A DNA stretch of 64,000 nucleotides, from the NCBI GenBank assembly GCA_001599595.1, contig BCHH01000005.1:544316-608315 (forward strand), in the 5' to 3' direction. The position numbers were made by a program, and so were the translations under genes. Source of the DNA: Beverwykella pulmonaria (lineage: Eukaryota > Ascomycota > Dothideomycetes > Pleosporales > Melanommataceae). This document shows, piece after piece, positions 1 to 12,332 of the stretch (position 1 is the stretch's first letter; the number at the start of each line of letters is the position of its first letter). The notes under the pieces are model-generated. The model did not search any database and was not told the origin of the DNA. It saw nothing but the letters and a program-made list of their open reading frames with translations.

Positions 1-36
1 TTACTTGTGCATTTCACTGACATTTACCACAATTAG

Positions 37-416
37 TCCCCCACTCCTACGCTCTCTCCGACCCCGACTTCACTTCCTCCTCTACCTCTAACACCCCCAC
101 CGCCAACGGCTGGGGTCTCCGCATCCTGCGCAGTTCCAACCTTTTCGCCTACGGCGTCGGCCTATACAGCTTCTTCAATAATTACTCCACCGCTTGTTCG
201 CAACAGGGCGCGGGCGCGGTTTGTCAGAATAGGATTCTCAGTATTGAGGGTAACGCGCATTCGAGGGATTTGTGGATTTATAATTTGAATACCGTGGGTG
301 CTACGAGTATGGTGGTCAGGGATGGGATGGATTTAGTATGGGCAAAGGATAATAATAGTACGTTTGTAGATACAGTTAATGTTTTTCGGACGGGTGGGGT
401 TCATGGGGAGCTTTGA
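37..416 (+). CDS. GH55 exo-beta-1,3-glucanase, C-terminal end (partial)
   Basis: This is the last exon of a gene that begins left of the window. The exon opens after an acceptor (AATTAG, ending at 36) and reads about 125 residues to a TGA at 414-416. The visible protein matches the C-terminal part of fungal glucan 1,3-beta-glucosidases of family GH55: a GWGLRIL stretch, then GVGLYSFFNNYSTAC, an SIEG motif, and a NLNTVG turn near the end. The family is secreted and releases glucose from beta-1,3-glucan in cell walls or plant callose. The catalytic residues are upstream and not visible. The short GGVHGEL tail after the family core is unremarkable. Family call by eye from motif order; the beginning and signal peptide cannot be judged. 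Confidence 0.8.
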
Positions 417-2270
417 GTAGGATTGGAGGGAACTAAAATTATGTGCTTGGGTAAATGTGTAATCTAAGGGTGTCGAGGATGATTGTCTTTGAAAACTGGC
501 ATATAAATGTAATCATTATTGGTAGAAATACCTACTTTCATGAGGAAACTAGTGTCTGGTGAAGAGTACATATCCAGACGTTTTTTTTAATGTGTTGAAA
601 GGATCAAGCTAGCTTTGCAAACCCCTACTGCATCAGTTAGAGGTGACGTGAAAGTTCCTGCAGCCTCCCGATAGGAAGGCGAGGAATTTCGTATTAAGGT
701 GGCTTCCTTTTCTAATAATCAACATGTCGAGCTTGCCCTCACTTCCAACCGACTGACATCTTATCGTTATAGCCATTCGTCTACGTAGAGTGACACTTCT
801 TGATGCCCGCCTATTAGTCAATATTAATACCGGACAAGTGATCCGCTCTTGACAGACATGTCCAAGACAATATTCTTACACAAGCATAACATTGCGTGAC
901 CATCGTACCATCTCCTTCCCAAATGCATGCCTGGATCCACGACCAAATTTTTGGCGAGCCATTTAATCTACATTCTGAACTGCCTGCCTTGCTGTTTTAC
1001 ACCTCAGCCAACGCCAGCATCATCCTCCACCACAGAGGGCCCATTGAGACCACGACCGCGCGAGAGGCCGTGAACTTTGCTTGCTATGATGGCTTGATTG
1101 AGGCGGAATACCTCCACTATGAGAATATTGTGTATACTGGCAAAGAAAAACTGAAGAACGAGACCAAGGGAACGGATGAAGAATGCGAAACGGACGAAGC
1201 GGACGAAACGAAGGAAACGGAAGCAATAAATGAGAACCCTCTACCAACTCTTACCCCAAATATTTTTTCTAGTGCTCTTTAAACTCCGGGTGCAGTGCTT
1301 CTGCATTCTGACCTAGCAAAATCTCAAGCGCGTCCTCAGTACAACAAGATTTTCGGAAATACCTCTAGGAAAAGTAGTATAGTTGGCTGTGAGCGGAGAT
1401 TATTGTTGGATGGTTCTGTGAGTTCTCATCGAGGCGAGTGTGGGGGAAGGTTTCGAGATTAGAGGGTGCATGATTTAAGATATTGAAGGTCGGATTGAGG
1501 ACTGCAGCTCGAAATGCAAAATCAGATGCCTGTTGCACATACGAATAGAGCTATTAAGGTATTCCCGAATGATACAGATAAAATACAGGCATGCCATGAA
1601 TCGTCAACATCAAGAGAGGCAGGAGGTCGCATTGAAGCCAGCCACCAAAGCCAGCCGGCGCGGACGCCTTTCCTCTTCTGCCCAAGGGCACAGATAAAAT
1701 AAGCACGGTGCGCAACCGGGACGAGGCCATGCCACTGAAACCTCATTTCAACCGTCTCGCTCACCCCAACCACCGTTCTCGATCGCTGCAGATCGGTACA
1801 GGGAGCCATCGTGTTTCGTATTGAACCCTACCTTTTGCTACCTAGCCGCTCCCGTCATGGTGGGTCATGTCGCTTTGGCCCTTGGCTGTCATCCTGCGCA
1901 AGCTTGGATGCTAAAATGTCTGGCCAACGAAAGGGCGGCAAACTAGTTTGATAAAGCCCTTGCAGCCCCCTGTGCGACACACCTCGGTGATGGGGTGATG
2001 AATGCTGCAACTCCTTTTATCAAGGTCTTGCAGCTGAACCTGCCGCAGCACTACATGCACCTCAGACACTCATTCGCCGGATTTATTGAATGGATACGAG
2101 ATTGCTCGGCGACTCTCAAGCCAGCCCTAATATGCAGTAGCCTTCGCAGTTCGCGACGGTCTTTGCGAGCCTCGTTTTCTCCACTCGCGGGGCACTAGAG
2201 GCGCTTCACTGAGCTCACTTCCAGCTTTGGACGTTGAATGTAGTCGCATTCGTGCGCAAATCTATCCACC
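417..2270. other. Intergenic stretch with one doubtful ORF
   Basis: Apart from the doubtful small ORF at 923-1282, nothing convincing is visible: no conserved coding frame, tRNA box pair or repeat. The last few hundred bases are the likely promoter of the permease gene at 2271. Confidence 0.5.
923..1282 (+). CDS. Doubtful small hypothetical protein (119 aa)
   Basis: An open frame from an ATG at 923 to TAA. Residues 1-75 have a protein-like mixture (a MHAWIHDQIFGEPF start, then a FYTSANASI stretch). The rest is a low-complexity acidic/Lys/Thr segment made by a degenerate GACGAAnCG-type repeat at about 1165-1225. No family is recognised, no signal peptide or membrane segment is evident, and no intron is needed. 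It could be a lineage-specific small protein or a chance ORF; I lean to chance. Confidence 0.22.
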   Translation: MHAWIHDQIFGEPFNLHSELPALLFYTSANASIILHHRGPIETTTAREAVNFACYDGLIEAEYLHYENIVYTGKEKLKNETKGTDEECETDEADETKETEAINENPLPTLTPNIFSSAL

Positions 2271-4264
2271 ATGACGAGACGCACAGTTTTGAGGTATGGA
2301 TTTTGTTTGGTGTACGTCGGCAGTGCTGATTTTGTCACTATAGCGCAGACCTCAAGGAACGCCATGTAGTATGTATTGGCTATCCCGAGCTTTTCGGTGC
2401 ATGTGTACTAACAATCTACAAGAACATGATGGCCTTTTCAGCGTGCATCGGATTTGGTCTCTTCCTACAAAGTGGAAAGGTCATATACATCGCGGGGCCT
2501 GGCCTTGCCATCGTGGCTATTGTTCTTGCATCCTCCGTGATGTGGGCTGTCATCGCCTGTCTGGGAGAAATGACTGCTTTATTCCCAGTACAAGGCCCGC
2601 TATTCGAGTTCCCAGGCCGATTCATTGACGAAGCTGTCGGTTACGCCACGGGATGGATTACATGGTTCGCCTGGGTTGTGATCTTGGCAGCAGAAATTCT
2701 TGCTGTCGCGCAACTCTGGAAATTCAGGTTTGATCCACAGTATCTGCAGGAAGTGGGTTATCCTGATAAAGAGTTGGGCTGGTCTACGGACGGATATAGC
2801 CCAGCTGTTTGGGTCTTTCTGTTCCTGATCCTAATTGGTCTTATCAATCTTCTTCCGGTGCGGCAATATGGACAGCTGGAATATATTTTTGGGGTCATCA
2901 AGATTTTCTTTATTTCTGGTCTGATTGTTTTCAACGTCATTTTATCAGCAATTCAGAAGGTCCCACACGGCAATCATTTCTGGACATGGAACAAGCCGTA
3001 TGGATTTTCCTCCGAAAGCTTGGTTGTACATCCGTCGCATGATGCAGATCCTGGAATCGTGTTGACGGGCGAGCAAGGCCAATTTCTAGCTCTGTGGACC
3101 GCTATTTCAGCCTGCGTTTTCTCCTTCGTTGGCTTCGAGACGATCGCGATCACTGCGCCAGAGAACAAGGACCTCGAAAAGCACGAGACACTCAAGCTCG
3201 CCACCAAGAAGCTCACGCTACGCATAACGATCCTATACGTTCTCTGCACCTTTGTCGGCGGGCTCAATGTGCCCTACAATGACACGAATCTCATCAACAT
3301 CCAGATCAACAGTGTTCGAGCTGGGCACAACAGCATTTTTGTCCTCGCGGCTGTCAGAAACCACTTGCGGACATGGCCAAGCATCTTCAACGGATTTTTC
3401 ATCTTCTCGGCAACCACCAGCGGCATCAACGCCTTGTACAACTCCAGCAGGCTCCTGCATGCTCTCGCTAGCATCCCGGAAGCATGGCCTCTGGCGCTTC
3501 AGAGCAGCAGAAGACGTTTAGAGAGGACCACATCTCGAGGTGTTCCTCTGGGCACGGTAACAGTGAGCTGGTTGTTTGGGCTTATTGCGTTTCTGGCGGT
3601 TAAACCGTTCCCTTCGGTTGTTCTTGGTCGGATAACCAACAACGCAGTTGTTTCCGAATTGATCTGCTACACAGTCATCTGTCTGTCTTATGTGCAGTTC
3701 TACCACGTCATAAAGGCAGCTTCAGAAGACCACACCTTGGAGAATCGCAGCGCGTTCAACCGGGACGACAAGCAATATCCATATCGCACGCACGGCCAAC
3801 TCTTCCGCGCTTACTACGGACTTTTGTTCTGCATTTTGCTCATATTGTTCAATAATTGGCGCGCTTTCGTAAGTCGATCCCGGAAAAGGTTCTGGACAGT
3901 CCCATCGAGTTGCAAGTGCTAATTGTTCGCTAACTTTAGGTACACCCTTTCAGTCTCCCAGACTTCATAGCTTCGTATGTTGGGGTAAGTCGATGCGAGG
4001 CATCCAACGGTACATGGGTGCTGACATTAAACGCAGATCCTTGCCTTCTTCGCACTTGTGGCAGCATACCATGTCAAATCAGACGGCTGGAATCCACTCA
4101 AATGGAGGCGAAACGCCTCCATGCAGATACATCGGCCCCCACCGAAGGTCGTTGTACCAGGAAGACGAAGAGGCCATTTGGTGTTCCCTAATCCGAAGGA
4201 GCCAATCTGGGCGGAAGAAAATTTCAAGGCGCTTGTAGGTTTCATATGGGGCTGGCTGAAATGA
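2271..4264 (+). CDS. Amino acid permease (APC/AAT family), five exons
   Basis: Plasma-membrane amino acid/proton symporter of the fungal AAT (GAP1-like) family, about 588 residues. Exons: 2271-2293, 2344-2368, 2423-3868, 3940-3984, 4037-4264. Introns are 50, 54, 71 and 52 nt and all keep phase. Splicing the first three exons creates the family hallmark LKERHVNMMAFSACIGFGLF just before the first membrane helix. Using GTATGT at 2369 as donor, rather than GTAGTA three bases earlier, gives exactly the family spacing. Further landmarks are the CLGEMTALFPV motif after the second helix and about a dozen hydrophobic segments. The last exons give NNWRAFVHPFSLPDFIASYVG and a cytosolic tail. The N-terminal cytosolic part is very short (about ten residues before LKERH), so an upstream exon could be missing. 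Substrate cannot be told. Confidence 0.88.
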
Positions 4265-5206
4265 GAAGGTGGTGATGTTGGTGTGGACTTTCTTTTAGTG
4301 GTACTACCGCACGACTACTTCCAGGTCCGGCGGCACAGCAGGTGATCACCCGTACAAGCAATTTTAGCGACATTTCCAGCGGGGAGGTCACTGGAGTGTA
4401 ACAATACCCCCGCTATTACTGTGTATATGCGAGGAATGGGATATCGGTAGGATTTCGACTCGAGGAAGTCCAATTCAATTGGGCGAAGCATTTGCCAACA
4501 GAGTTGCTAATTATCAGGCCACTCGTAACGAATGGGGACTCATGAGCCGTAATGTGGGATGTGAATATCAACGATGGATGCATAGACTACGTCCGTGTGA
4601 GCGCGTGTGCAACGGAAGAAGCATTTTCTCCGCTCCAAGTTTTCTTTGGCTACAAGCAGAAGAATCAACATTTTGACTTGCACTTGAATAAACCTCTTTT
4701 GCGTTCGAACGAGGGTCGTCTCCAAACATGGTGGGGTAACACGTGATGCACCGGTCAACCACAAGTGGAAACGGACAAGGCGTCCACGGCGTTATTGCAG
4801 TTCCCAGTATAGGTGCGGCCCGCGGTGCGCTATATTTACTTTTAGCCCTGGCCCGGTAGCAGTGCTCTCCCATTAGTGCGGGAGAGCGGTTAGCTGCTGC
4901 TTGGACTTAGCGTACGTTACTAGGGTGCGTAATAAACGGCAGTGTTCCACCTAGGCAGCTGCAAATTCCAGGCCAACCACCACTGACGAGGAGTGTCCCT
5001 AGCAATGTCAGCCAAGGCCTGCGCTCTCCGGCCGGCCAAAGCTGTTTTGTGCACGCTCTCAGGTAACGAAGCCCGACTGCGATCGCAACAAGTCGCCGGC
5101 CGACATGCGTCTTCTCCAATATCCCACCCACGTTGTGAAAGCCACACCGTTTATTCCAGGCTCCGCCTTTTACCCGTTTCGAGCTGATTAGGACTCACCC
5201 GCGTCA
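4265..5206. other. Intergenic, nothing evident
   Basis: Between the permease stop and the next start. Short open frames occur on both strands, but none has conserved sequence or splice logic. I see no tRNA, repeat or terminator-like structure. Confidence 0.5.
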
Positions 5207-8200
5207 ATGTCCCTTCGACACAGAGCGCTTGCGGGTGTCTGGGAACATCTCCAAGGCAGGCACGATTGCGCCAGCATCCTCAGAGAAATCGTCGGCCAGC
5301 ATTCCATCGAATCCACCCTCCTGGAAGACGAATCACGGAAAACTGATGAGTCCATCCGAACCGTTATCTGGATCAAAACCATATTCGACCTTCAGCGCTG
5401 TTATCTGAGTGGCATTGCGACTGGCGTCTCCGACTGCCCGCCATATGTGCTATCCTGTCTCCTCCCGCACGAGCTTCTCTTCTCGACGATCATCTACCTC
5501 ATCAATGTCAAGACACGGCTTTTTTCGAGCCAGACGACGCTCATGACTAGAGAGTTTACACGCCCTCGACATATACTAGCACAGACTTTGCTCTCAGGTC
5601 TACGCCTCTTGCTTCTAAGGAAAGAAAACATTACATTGCAGGAAGCGCGGCGCCTTCAGGTTGCGATCAACACATCCTGGAAAGATGATCGTCTGCAAGG
5701 GGTGGAGCGCTTCGTTGTGTCCGAGTTATTCGCAGCGATTCTTGATTCGATTAATGATAGGTCACGTGACAACCCTTACAGAACCGAGTGGAAGAACGCC
5801 CGCTTACCGACTTATGCTGCGGGACTTGTAAGTCAATCCAGTTTTTTAAAGTTTTTTTTAAAGTTTTTTTTTCATAAAAGCTTACATGCTTAGTATCCTT
5901 TGGATATCCGTCCCGAAACATTTGTCACGTCTCTCATTCATGGAACGATGGAAGAAGACTGGATTGATGCATACTGGGTCCTGTTTGATTCTCTATGGGC
6001 AGTAGAATGTGCAGTTACCCAGCGGTATGTTGACATTCGTCGACAAACCGGCGTGTTTGGTTCCAATCAGATTGGAGTAGACACGGATGAGACCCTGGAA
6101 CAGCTTTACCAGACGAGAACCAGCCTCATCATTTCGATATTCCATGTCACTGGTCCGATGACGCCAACGCCTGCTCTACTGGAGTCGCTGGCTGTTACTC
6201 TCCTTGACTGGAGTGAAGATCTCGACAATTTCCTATCTCTACAGGACTCCCTCCTTGTGAGTTCGACTCTCTAGCCCTTTTGATGGGAAATCTTCAGTCA
6301 CTGACTATAAACAATAGCCACAAGCCGCACCTGTGAGAGCCTTAAGAATGCCAAATTATGGGAAGAACATACTTGAACTGAGCCCCTACTTCGAGGGTGC
6401 CTTGAACAGCTTCACTGGGTGGTTATCCAATCACAAATCAGGCTACGAACAATTCAGCATCAGAAGGACCGGTGTAACTTCGTACGATATGTTAGAGATG
6501 GTGAAAGAATGGACGAAACGTATGGCTACTCCCAGTGTTGAAACTCAGGCATGGGATTTAGAAGATGATTTCTTACCTGTTTACATTATCGACTGTCCAA
6601 AGCTACACGTCGTTCCCAAGAAGTACCTCCTGTACAAGTTAAGGTGGTTAGACAAATGGGCATATGAGGTAAGCTCGTGATTATTGTTGGAACCTGTTGT
6701 TACAACTGACACACTGAAGGCCGTACAAGAAAATTCGCCGGTAGTGAACTGGAAAGAAGGTAAGAGTTACTCCATACCTAATCTGTGCAAGTACTTATGT
6801 AGAAACAGGTAAGCTTGCCACCCCAATTTTGTGACCATTTTTGGCGCAAGGAATCAATGCCACTGCCTTCTGAAAACAACGGAGCCGTAGCATAGAGGAA
6901 ACTGCCTCCTTTGCTTTGCTCTGATTGTATATGCTAGGAGGCAGTATCCACTGCGTTTATCAACCAGGCCCTGCCAGGATCACTTCCGCCACACGTCAGA
7001 ATAAATGAATACGAGCTAACTTCTGCCTCTATCTTGCCAGGTGTTCAGTGCCCAAGTTGTACTTCCGGAGAAAAGGTCAAATACGCTCGCCTCATAGAGC
7101 CCTTTCAACATCTATCGACCGCTCTCGAAAACTTGCATTTCGACGACTACAGCCTGAGCCAATATTCTGTGGGAGACTCAGGTTCTTTTGACGCTGCATA
7201 CGCTTCTCTAGCTTCGCGCTCGGTGTCAGATGGTGAGGGAAGTCTGGGTGTGAGCCTGCCATCACAGTCTACGATGAACGTCAGCATTCCAAGCCAGGTT
7301 TCGCGCCCAAGCCCAGATACAGATATTCCAACGGTTGAATCTTCAGGATTTCCTCCACGATACTCGGAGTCACCTATCAGTCCAATGACATTTAGTCCTC
7401 CACCACAGCGATCAAATGTTGACTATCCTGTCAGTCCTCTCAACGAGTCGCTGAACATTCCAATACCTTTATCTGTGGATTCACGATTATCAATGAATCT
7501 TCCGATCCCAGTATCAATTCCATCGATCCCAGAAATCGCTGAAAGCACTCCAGAGCAATTCTCCGCCTCGGCTCAATCGGACGTTTCGAGTATCAGGTTA
7601 AACACCCCGTCAACAGACTCGATGTGGAGCGGAGCAAGTGTAGCGAAATCGAAATCACCAAGTCGAACAGTCAGGCTAGCAAATTCAATTAGGAGAAAAT
7701 CTACATTAAAGGAGAAAGAGTCATATCCACTGCCCAAAGATCCATGTTCTTTGTTCTCAACTTCAGGTCACTCGTTGCTACTCTGGGGCAAAGGATCAGA
7801 CTACCTCGTTCGCTTCGATGTGCCGAGCAATGACACATCGGCAATACAGGGCTGCAAATACGAGAATATTCCAGGTATTGAAGCTGCTGCTGCTGGCAAC
7901 CACAAATGTGCTATCGTTGCAGCTAGCGGGTTACTGAAGCGGAAACTTACTATATACAACGGCATAAACCTCACTCCGGAGTACGAAATCGACCTTGAAT
8001 TTTCCGGCCGACTGGGGGAAATTTGTCTTGCAGTATCACGAAACGATAAATTTGTCGCAACTTCGATCAACGACCAGATCCAGATCTTCAGTTTGGAAGA
8101 CGGCATCCAAAGTTTAGCGTTCCACCATCAGATCCACGTGTATGAGCTTAGGGGTGGTGTTCAGCACCGCCGCACAATCCCAATTGGGAGAACAAGCAGC

Positions 8201-8995
8201 GATGAATCAGTAACTGAAGACAAACGGCCAGAAACGAGCTGGTTCGGTGTGCCGGGAAAAGGTCTTAGTTCAAAAGAGGTGGCAGAAGAGCAACAGAGAC
8301 AAAGTGCTATCATTTCAAGGAAGCTGAACTTTTCAACCGATAGCAAACGACTCGTGGTAGCGACGCAACTTGGGGATCACTGTGTATACGTTGATGTATG
8401 GGACTGTACGAGGGAGCCTGTGAGCACGATTTCTGAGCATTCGCGTTCATTCAGACTACCACCCTGGACACTCAACGACGGCGATCTCACGAGTGTGTTT
8501 TACGATACCTTCAGGAGGAGCGCAATCGTGACAGCTTTCCTTGGAAAAGAGTATCCAGTGCTTATTCCCTTTCCGGGCTACGATACGCTACAAAACGAAC
8601 AATATAGCACCAAAGTCGTTCACGCAGCACAATCACCCTCAGGAACGACATTCGTAGTCGCGAACGCCATGACGGAAATAATTCAGTTTGAATACACGGC
8701 TAAAGGAATGCTTTCCCCTCGGAAACTCAAGAAATCCTCTTCAAAAATCAGCAATAGCGTTTTCAAGCCTGGAGCTATTGCACTCGCAATGCCACTAGAG
8801 AATGTTCTCCAGTGCTTCTGGATCAAGGATGGGAAGTGCATGTTAAGAAGCGTCAAGATTGGGACTGGAGAGGTGTTCAGGGACTATGATATCCGACCCC
8901 ACTACGACAGGTTGATAAGTCTAAAGAACAAGCCTGTCATTGCTAGGGCACCTTCGCTGATGATTCCGGAGCTGGATGCTGGCGGATTTGATTGA
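5207..8995 (+). CDS. Unrecognised 1109-aa protein with propeller-like C-terminal half
   Basis: Five exons: 5207-5827, 5894-6256, 6318-6668, 6720-6759, 7041-8995. All junctions keep phase, giving about 1109 residues. I do not recognise the family. Residues 1-450 are mixed alpha-helical without low complexity and with no signal peptide. A CPSC pair follows the last junction. About residues 460-680 are Ser/Pro-rich and look disordered (many SPxS/SIPS repeats). From about 690 on, the sequence alternates short strand-like blocks of WD40 or beta-propeller type (for example HSLLLWGKGSDYLVRFDV, later VYVDVWDCTREPVSTISEHS). No canonical GH-WD repeats are seen, so the propeller call is tentative. Intron 4 is 281 nt, far longer than its neighbours, and has a nested splice junction. 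Two separate genes remain possible but less likely because phase is kept throughout. Confidence 0.68.
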
Positions 8996-10909
8996 GGAGG
9001 CAACTAGGAGTACTCTCACACTATCCTAGCCAGTGGGCACAAGCGCCAGTCGAGTGCTATAACGTCCGTTAGAGGGTTCGTTGCAACGGGATCCCTAAGA
9101 GTTCACTTGGGTCACAGAATGGTGTACGAAGCCAAAAGCATATCTACTCGACCGGGTGATCATACGAGGACAAGGCAAAGCCGTTCGATTCCGCGACCCT
9201 ACCAAGCTCCGGAAGATGCTCCAGATCCCGAGTGAGGATTACGGAAGGAACCGAGCACGTGGCATTTGAGTGAAAAGTCGATTACAGAGTTTTAGTCCCG
9301 GTTATTTTTCATCACCTTGAACATGCAGACCCCGAGTTTGCAGGGTCCGTGGATGAAATCCGCGAAGATGCAAGCCACAAGCCACCAACTCTGCATGAAA
9401 CCAACAAGACATGTGGGTATTATTGTGGGTATTATTGTGGGGCATTTCAGACCTCCTTCCAACGACCAAAGATCACCATGGAGGAAGAGAGACATAGCAG
9501 AGGAGGAGGGTTGCGCAGGACGCCTTCATATGAGAGCAAGAGGTGGTAATTTTTTCTCTCTAGAATTCAGCAGAGCAGTAGAGTAAGATACCTAGAATAG
9601 ACATATTATCAAGTGTCGCGCCATCAACTGATTCCTTGAAATCGTACAACAAAAATCAGTATATCTCAAAATAGCACGCCACCCCTGATCCCTCCACACT
9701 CTCAGAATTTAATCGGACGCAAGCTTTCCGAAGGCTGCGCTTCCTAGCTCCACTCCCGCGCTTTTAATATGCGTATATTAGGTCCCCACCTTGATACTCG
9801 CTTAGGCTTGCGCATCCGGGGTTCAAGGCTCCTTCTTAAATGGGAGGCTGGGTCGTCGGAGGGGTGCAGGTGGGGTTCAATGTTTGGGGTCCAGAACGTG
9901 GAGTGGAATGATATTGAAGGAGTATAAGAGAGGCAGAGTTAAGGCCGCACAAGGATATCGCGAGTGTCAGGCCGGGTGCATGTGCATCATTTCTACCAGC
10001 CCAACGCTTGGGCCTGAGATTTCAGCTCCGTGGACTCGGCATTGCTCCTCTTAGAAGTTGCAATATTCACCGAATTTGCCCAATCAGACGTGCTAGACAG
10101 ACACATTTTCCCAGCGTAGCATGGAGAGCAACCAAAATACCATCCACCCACCTACAGAATACGAACTTCCATCTCCCGCCCACGTTATCGGACCGTTGAA
10201 CTTCACACGAGCAGTGCCACATGCACACACGCCAGCACCGCCTTCTCTTCTCTGTACCACTCTCCTTCTTTAGCATCATCTGCGGCCTCTGTGCTATCTA
10301 TCGACTACACGATTAGCTACCGTTGAACAAATGCACCGAGCGTCACCAGCCGGCTGTGTCATACCCTGTATTCTACATGCTGATGCTTTACCGGTGGATG
10401 GGTACTGGGCTTCGGGGTGTACCTATAGTACATACGGAGTTGATGTTTGGGGCCGAAAAGAGGGCGTGTAGGTTGATCGATTTTGAAAGTCCGTAATCAA
10501 ATGGGAGGTAGATTGTTTGTGCAGGGTAGATAATGATGAGATTATGAAAGGGGGGGGGAAATTGGGATATTGAATATTTGCCTGTGCTACCTGCAAGAGA
10601 ATCCAGGGCATAAAAAATCCTAGCCTGTAGGAGGGCAAAGACTGAAGTGCATTTGAAATAATTGACATTTGGCTGGCTATACTTGCAAATCCGATTTGTT
10701 ATTGCTCTAAAACGCTGTCTGGTGTCTCATTCCTCGCATCTGAAATTGTAGCCATTCGACTCGAAGGCGGAGGACATGAACCTATCGTACACATTGGTCT
10801 CGCATCTGGATGCTTAAGAGCCATATTGGCTAAAGGACTCCAATACCAAATCTGCGCCATTTCTACCATAAATCTTGTTTTTCGATCTTCGGGGGCAAAC
10901 AATACACCC
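8996..10909. other. Long intergenic region
   Basis: About 1.9 kb between the end of the propeller-like gene and the 3' end of IWS1. There is a two-and-a-half copy 12-bp tandem (GGGTATTATTGT) around 9415-9442 and a poly-G run near 10550. I see no coding frame with conserved sequence and no convincing tRNA; a GTTCGATTCC near 9183 lacks an A box. Confidence 0.5.
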
Positions 10910-12332
10910 TTAACGCCCGCCTCGTCCACCTCGAGCTCTGATCTTTCTCAGAATGTCTTCACCTCCACCTCCACCCTTCTTCACGTTATCATTGAAGACA
11001 ACATTGCTCTTGGGTACGACTGTGTACGTTGTCGGGCCAGCCTCCATGCGCGCACGTTGGAAGGCGCGTGGGGCTTCAAGGGCTTTCGCGCGGGCCTTAT
11101 CGGCGTGACTGATTACAGGCTGAGAGCTGCGGACAGGTTGACTTCTGAAGGTATACGTTAGCAAGTAATCTGAATTTGGTGAATACGTAATACGTACGCA
11201 GGGTCATAGTCTGCTTGAACAAACTCCTTCTTCCGATAGTCATCAGTGCGACGGAGAATAGGTCGGGTCCAGTCAGTGAAGAGGCGTTCTGCTTGCCGTT
11301 TGATGACCAGCTCTGGGCGCTTGCTCTTGATGTAGAACATGATGACTTTGCCAATCCCGGATGCGACCAGACTGTCCTTGTTGATAGGGAGCTTACCCAA
11401 AGCGGAGAAAAGCCCCTTCTGGATGTCGTAGGCAGGAAGACTGCCATCGCTGAGGGGTTCGAGGAAGAATCGCACTGCCTCGAGCAGATTGATTTCAGGA
11501 TCCACGATGGAATCTTTGAGGGTATTCTTATTCAGCAAGGCAACGACCTCTGGAAGAAGCTTGAGCTTGTGGCGGGCCGGTTCTCCGCGTTTGCGACCTT
11601 CGTTGTCAGCCTCGGCAGCAGCAGCCATACGCCGGCGCATTTCTTCGATCTCTGCATCGGCCATTTGGTCTAGGTCGATGTCGCCCTTTTTGCGTCGGCG
11701 AGAGGAAGTGGACTTGACTGCGTCATCCATGGCCTTCTGGAAAGCGCGTTTGCGACCTGTCGTCAGCGTCAGTATAGGCACGCATTCCATCGCTAATGTA
11801 TATGTATATACATACGTTCTTCTGGAGTCAAATTCGCATCTTCGTCTTCAGCCGGAGCTTCTCTCGACTTGCCCTCTTTTTTTGACCTCCTGCTCTTCCG
11901 CGCGCCCGAATCTTCATTTGCGCTGACTTCTTCGTCTCTGGCCTTCTTTCGCCTGGGCTTGTCTGCTTTCTTCTTTTTCTTCTTTGGCAGCTCGCCATCG
12001 GCCTCTGTCCTCTTCCGCTTGTGTACACCAATCAGGTTGACGTTGGTGTCATCGATCATCTGCGCCGGACGCTCTTCGATAGCTAGATCAGCCGCGTCGA
12101 AGTCTTCGAATTGGCCATCATCGAGCTCGGAGAGAACCGATTCATTGTCCGAAAGGCCGGCATCTTCGAGGTCGTCCTGCTCGCCTGTGGCCTCCAAATC
12201 TTGATAAGAGCCCGTGACAGGAGGGTTGGGTGTAGAGTTTTCCTCATCAATTTCGGGACGCAGAGAGTCGCCCGGATCGTGGCTAGCCTCCGGAGAGTTG
12301 GAGTGAGAACGGGAGAATTTGGCGTCCTCCAT
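10910..12332 (-). CDS. IWS1: Transcription elongation factor IWS1/SPN1
   Basis: Nuclear partner of SPT6 that binds elongating RNA polymerase II. Three exons on the minus strand: 12332-11816, 11756-11198, 11144-10910; introns 59 and 53 nt; 436 residues. The first exon encodes a charged, disordered acidic N-terminus followed by Lys/Arg clusters (KKKKKK and SRRSKKEGK) that serve as nuclear localisation signals. The second exon carries the helical TFIIS N-terminal-like (LW/TND) domain, with LLPEVVALLNKNTLKDSIVD, an LEAVRFFLEPLSDGSLPAYDI core and LPINKDSL. The last exon ends with TYTVVPKSNV and a Gly/Arg tail, as in fungal Spn1 proteins. Splicing restores TPEERRKRAFQKAMDDA across intron 1. It is divergent from PCF11 across about 860 bp. 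Strong family match. Confidence 0.93.

Noticed and set aside
9121..9215. Possible tRNA gene (GTTCGATTCC near 9183)
   Set aside because: No A box at a suitable distance, and the flanks do not fold into an acceptor stem.
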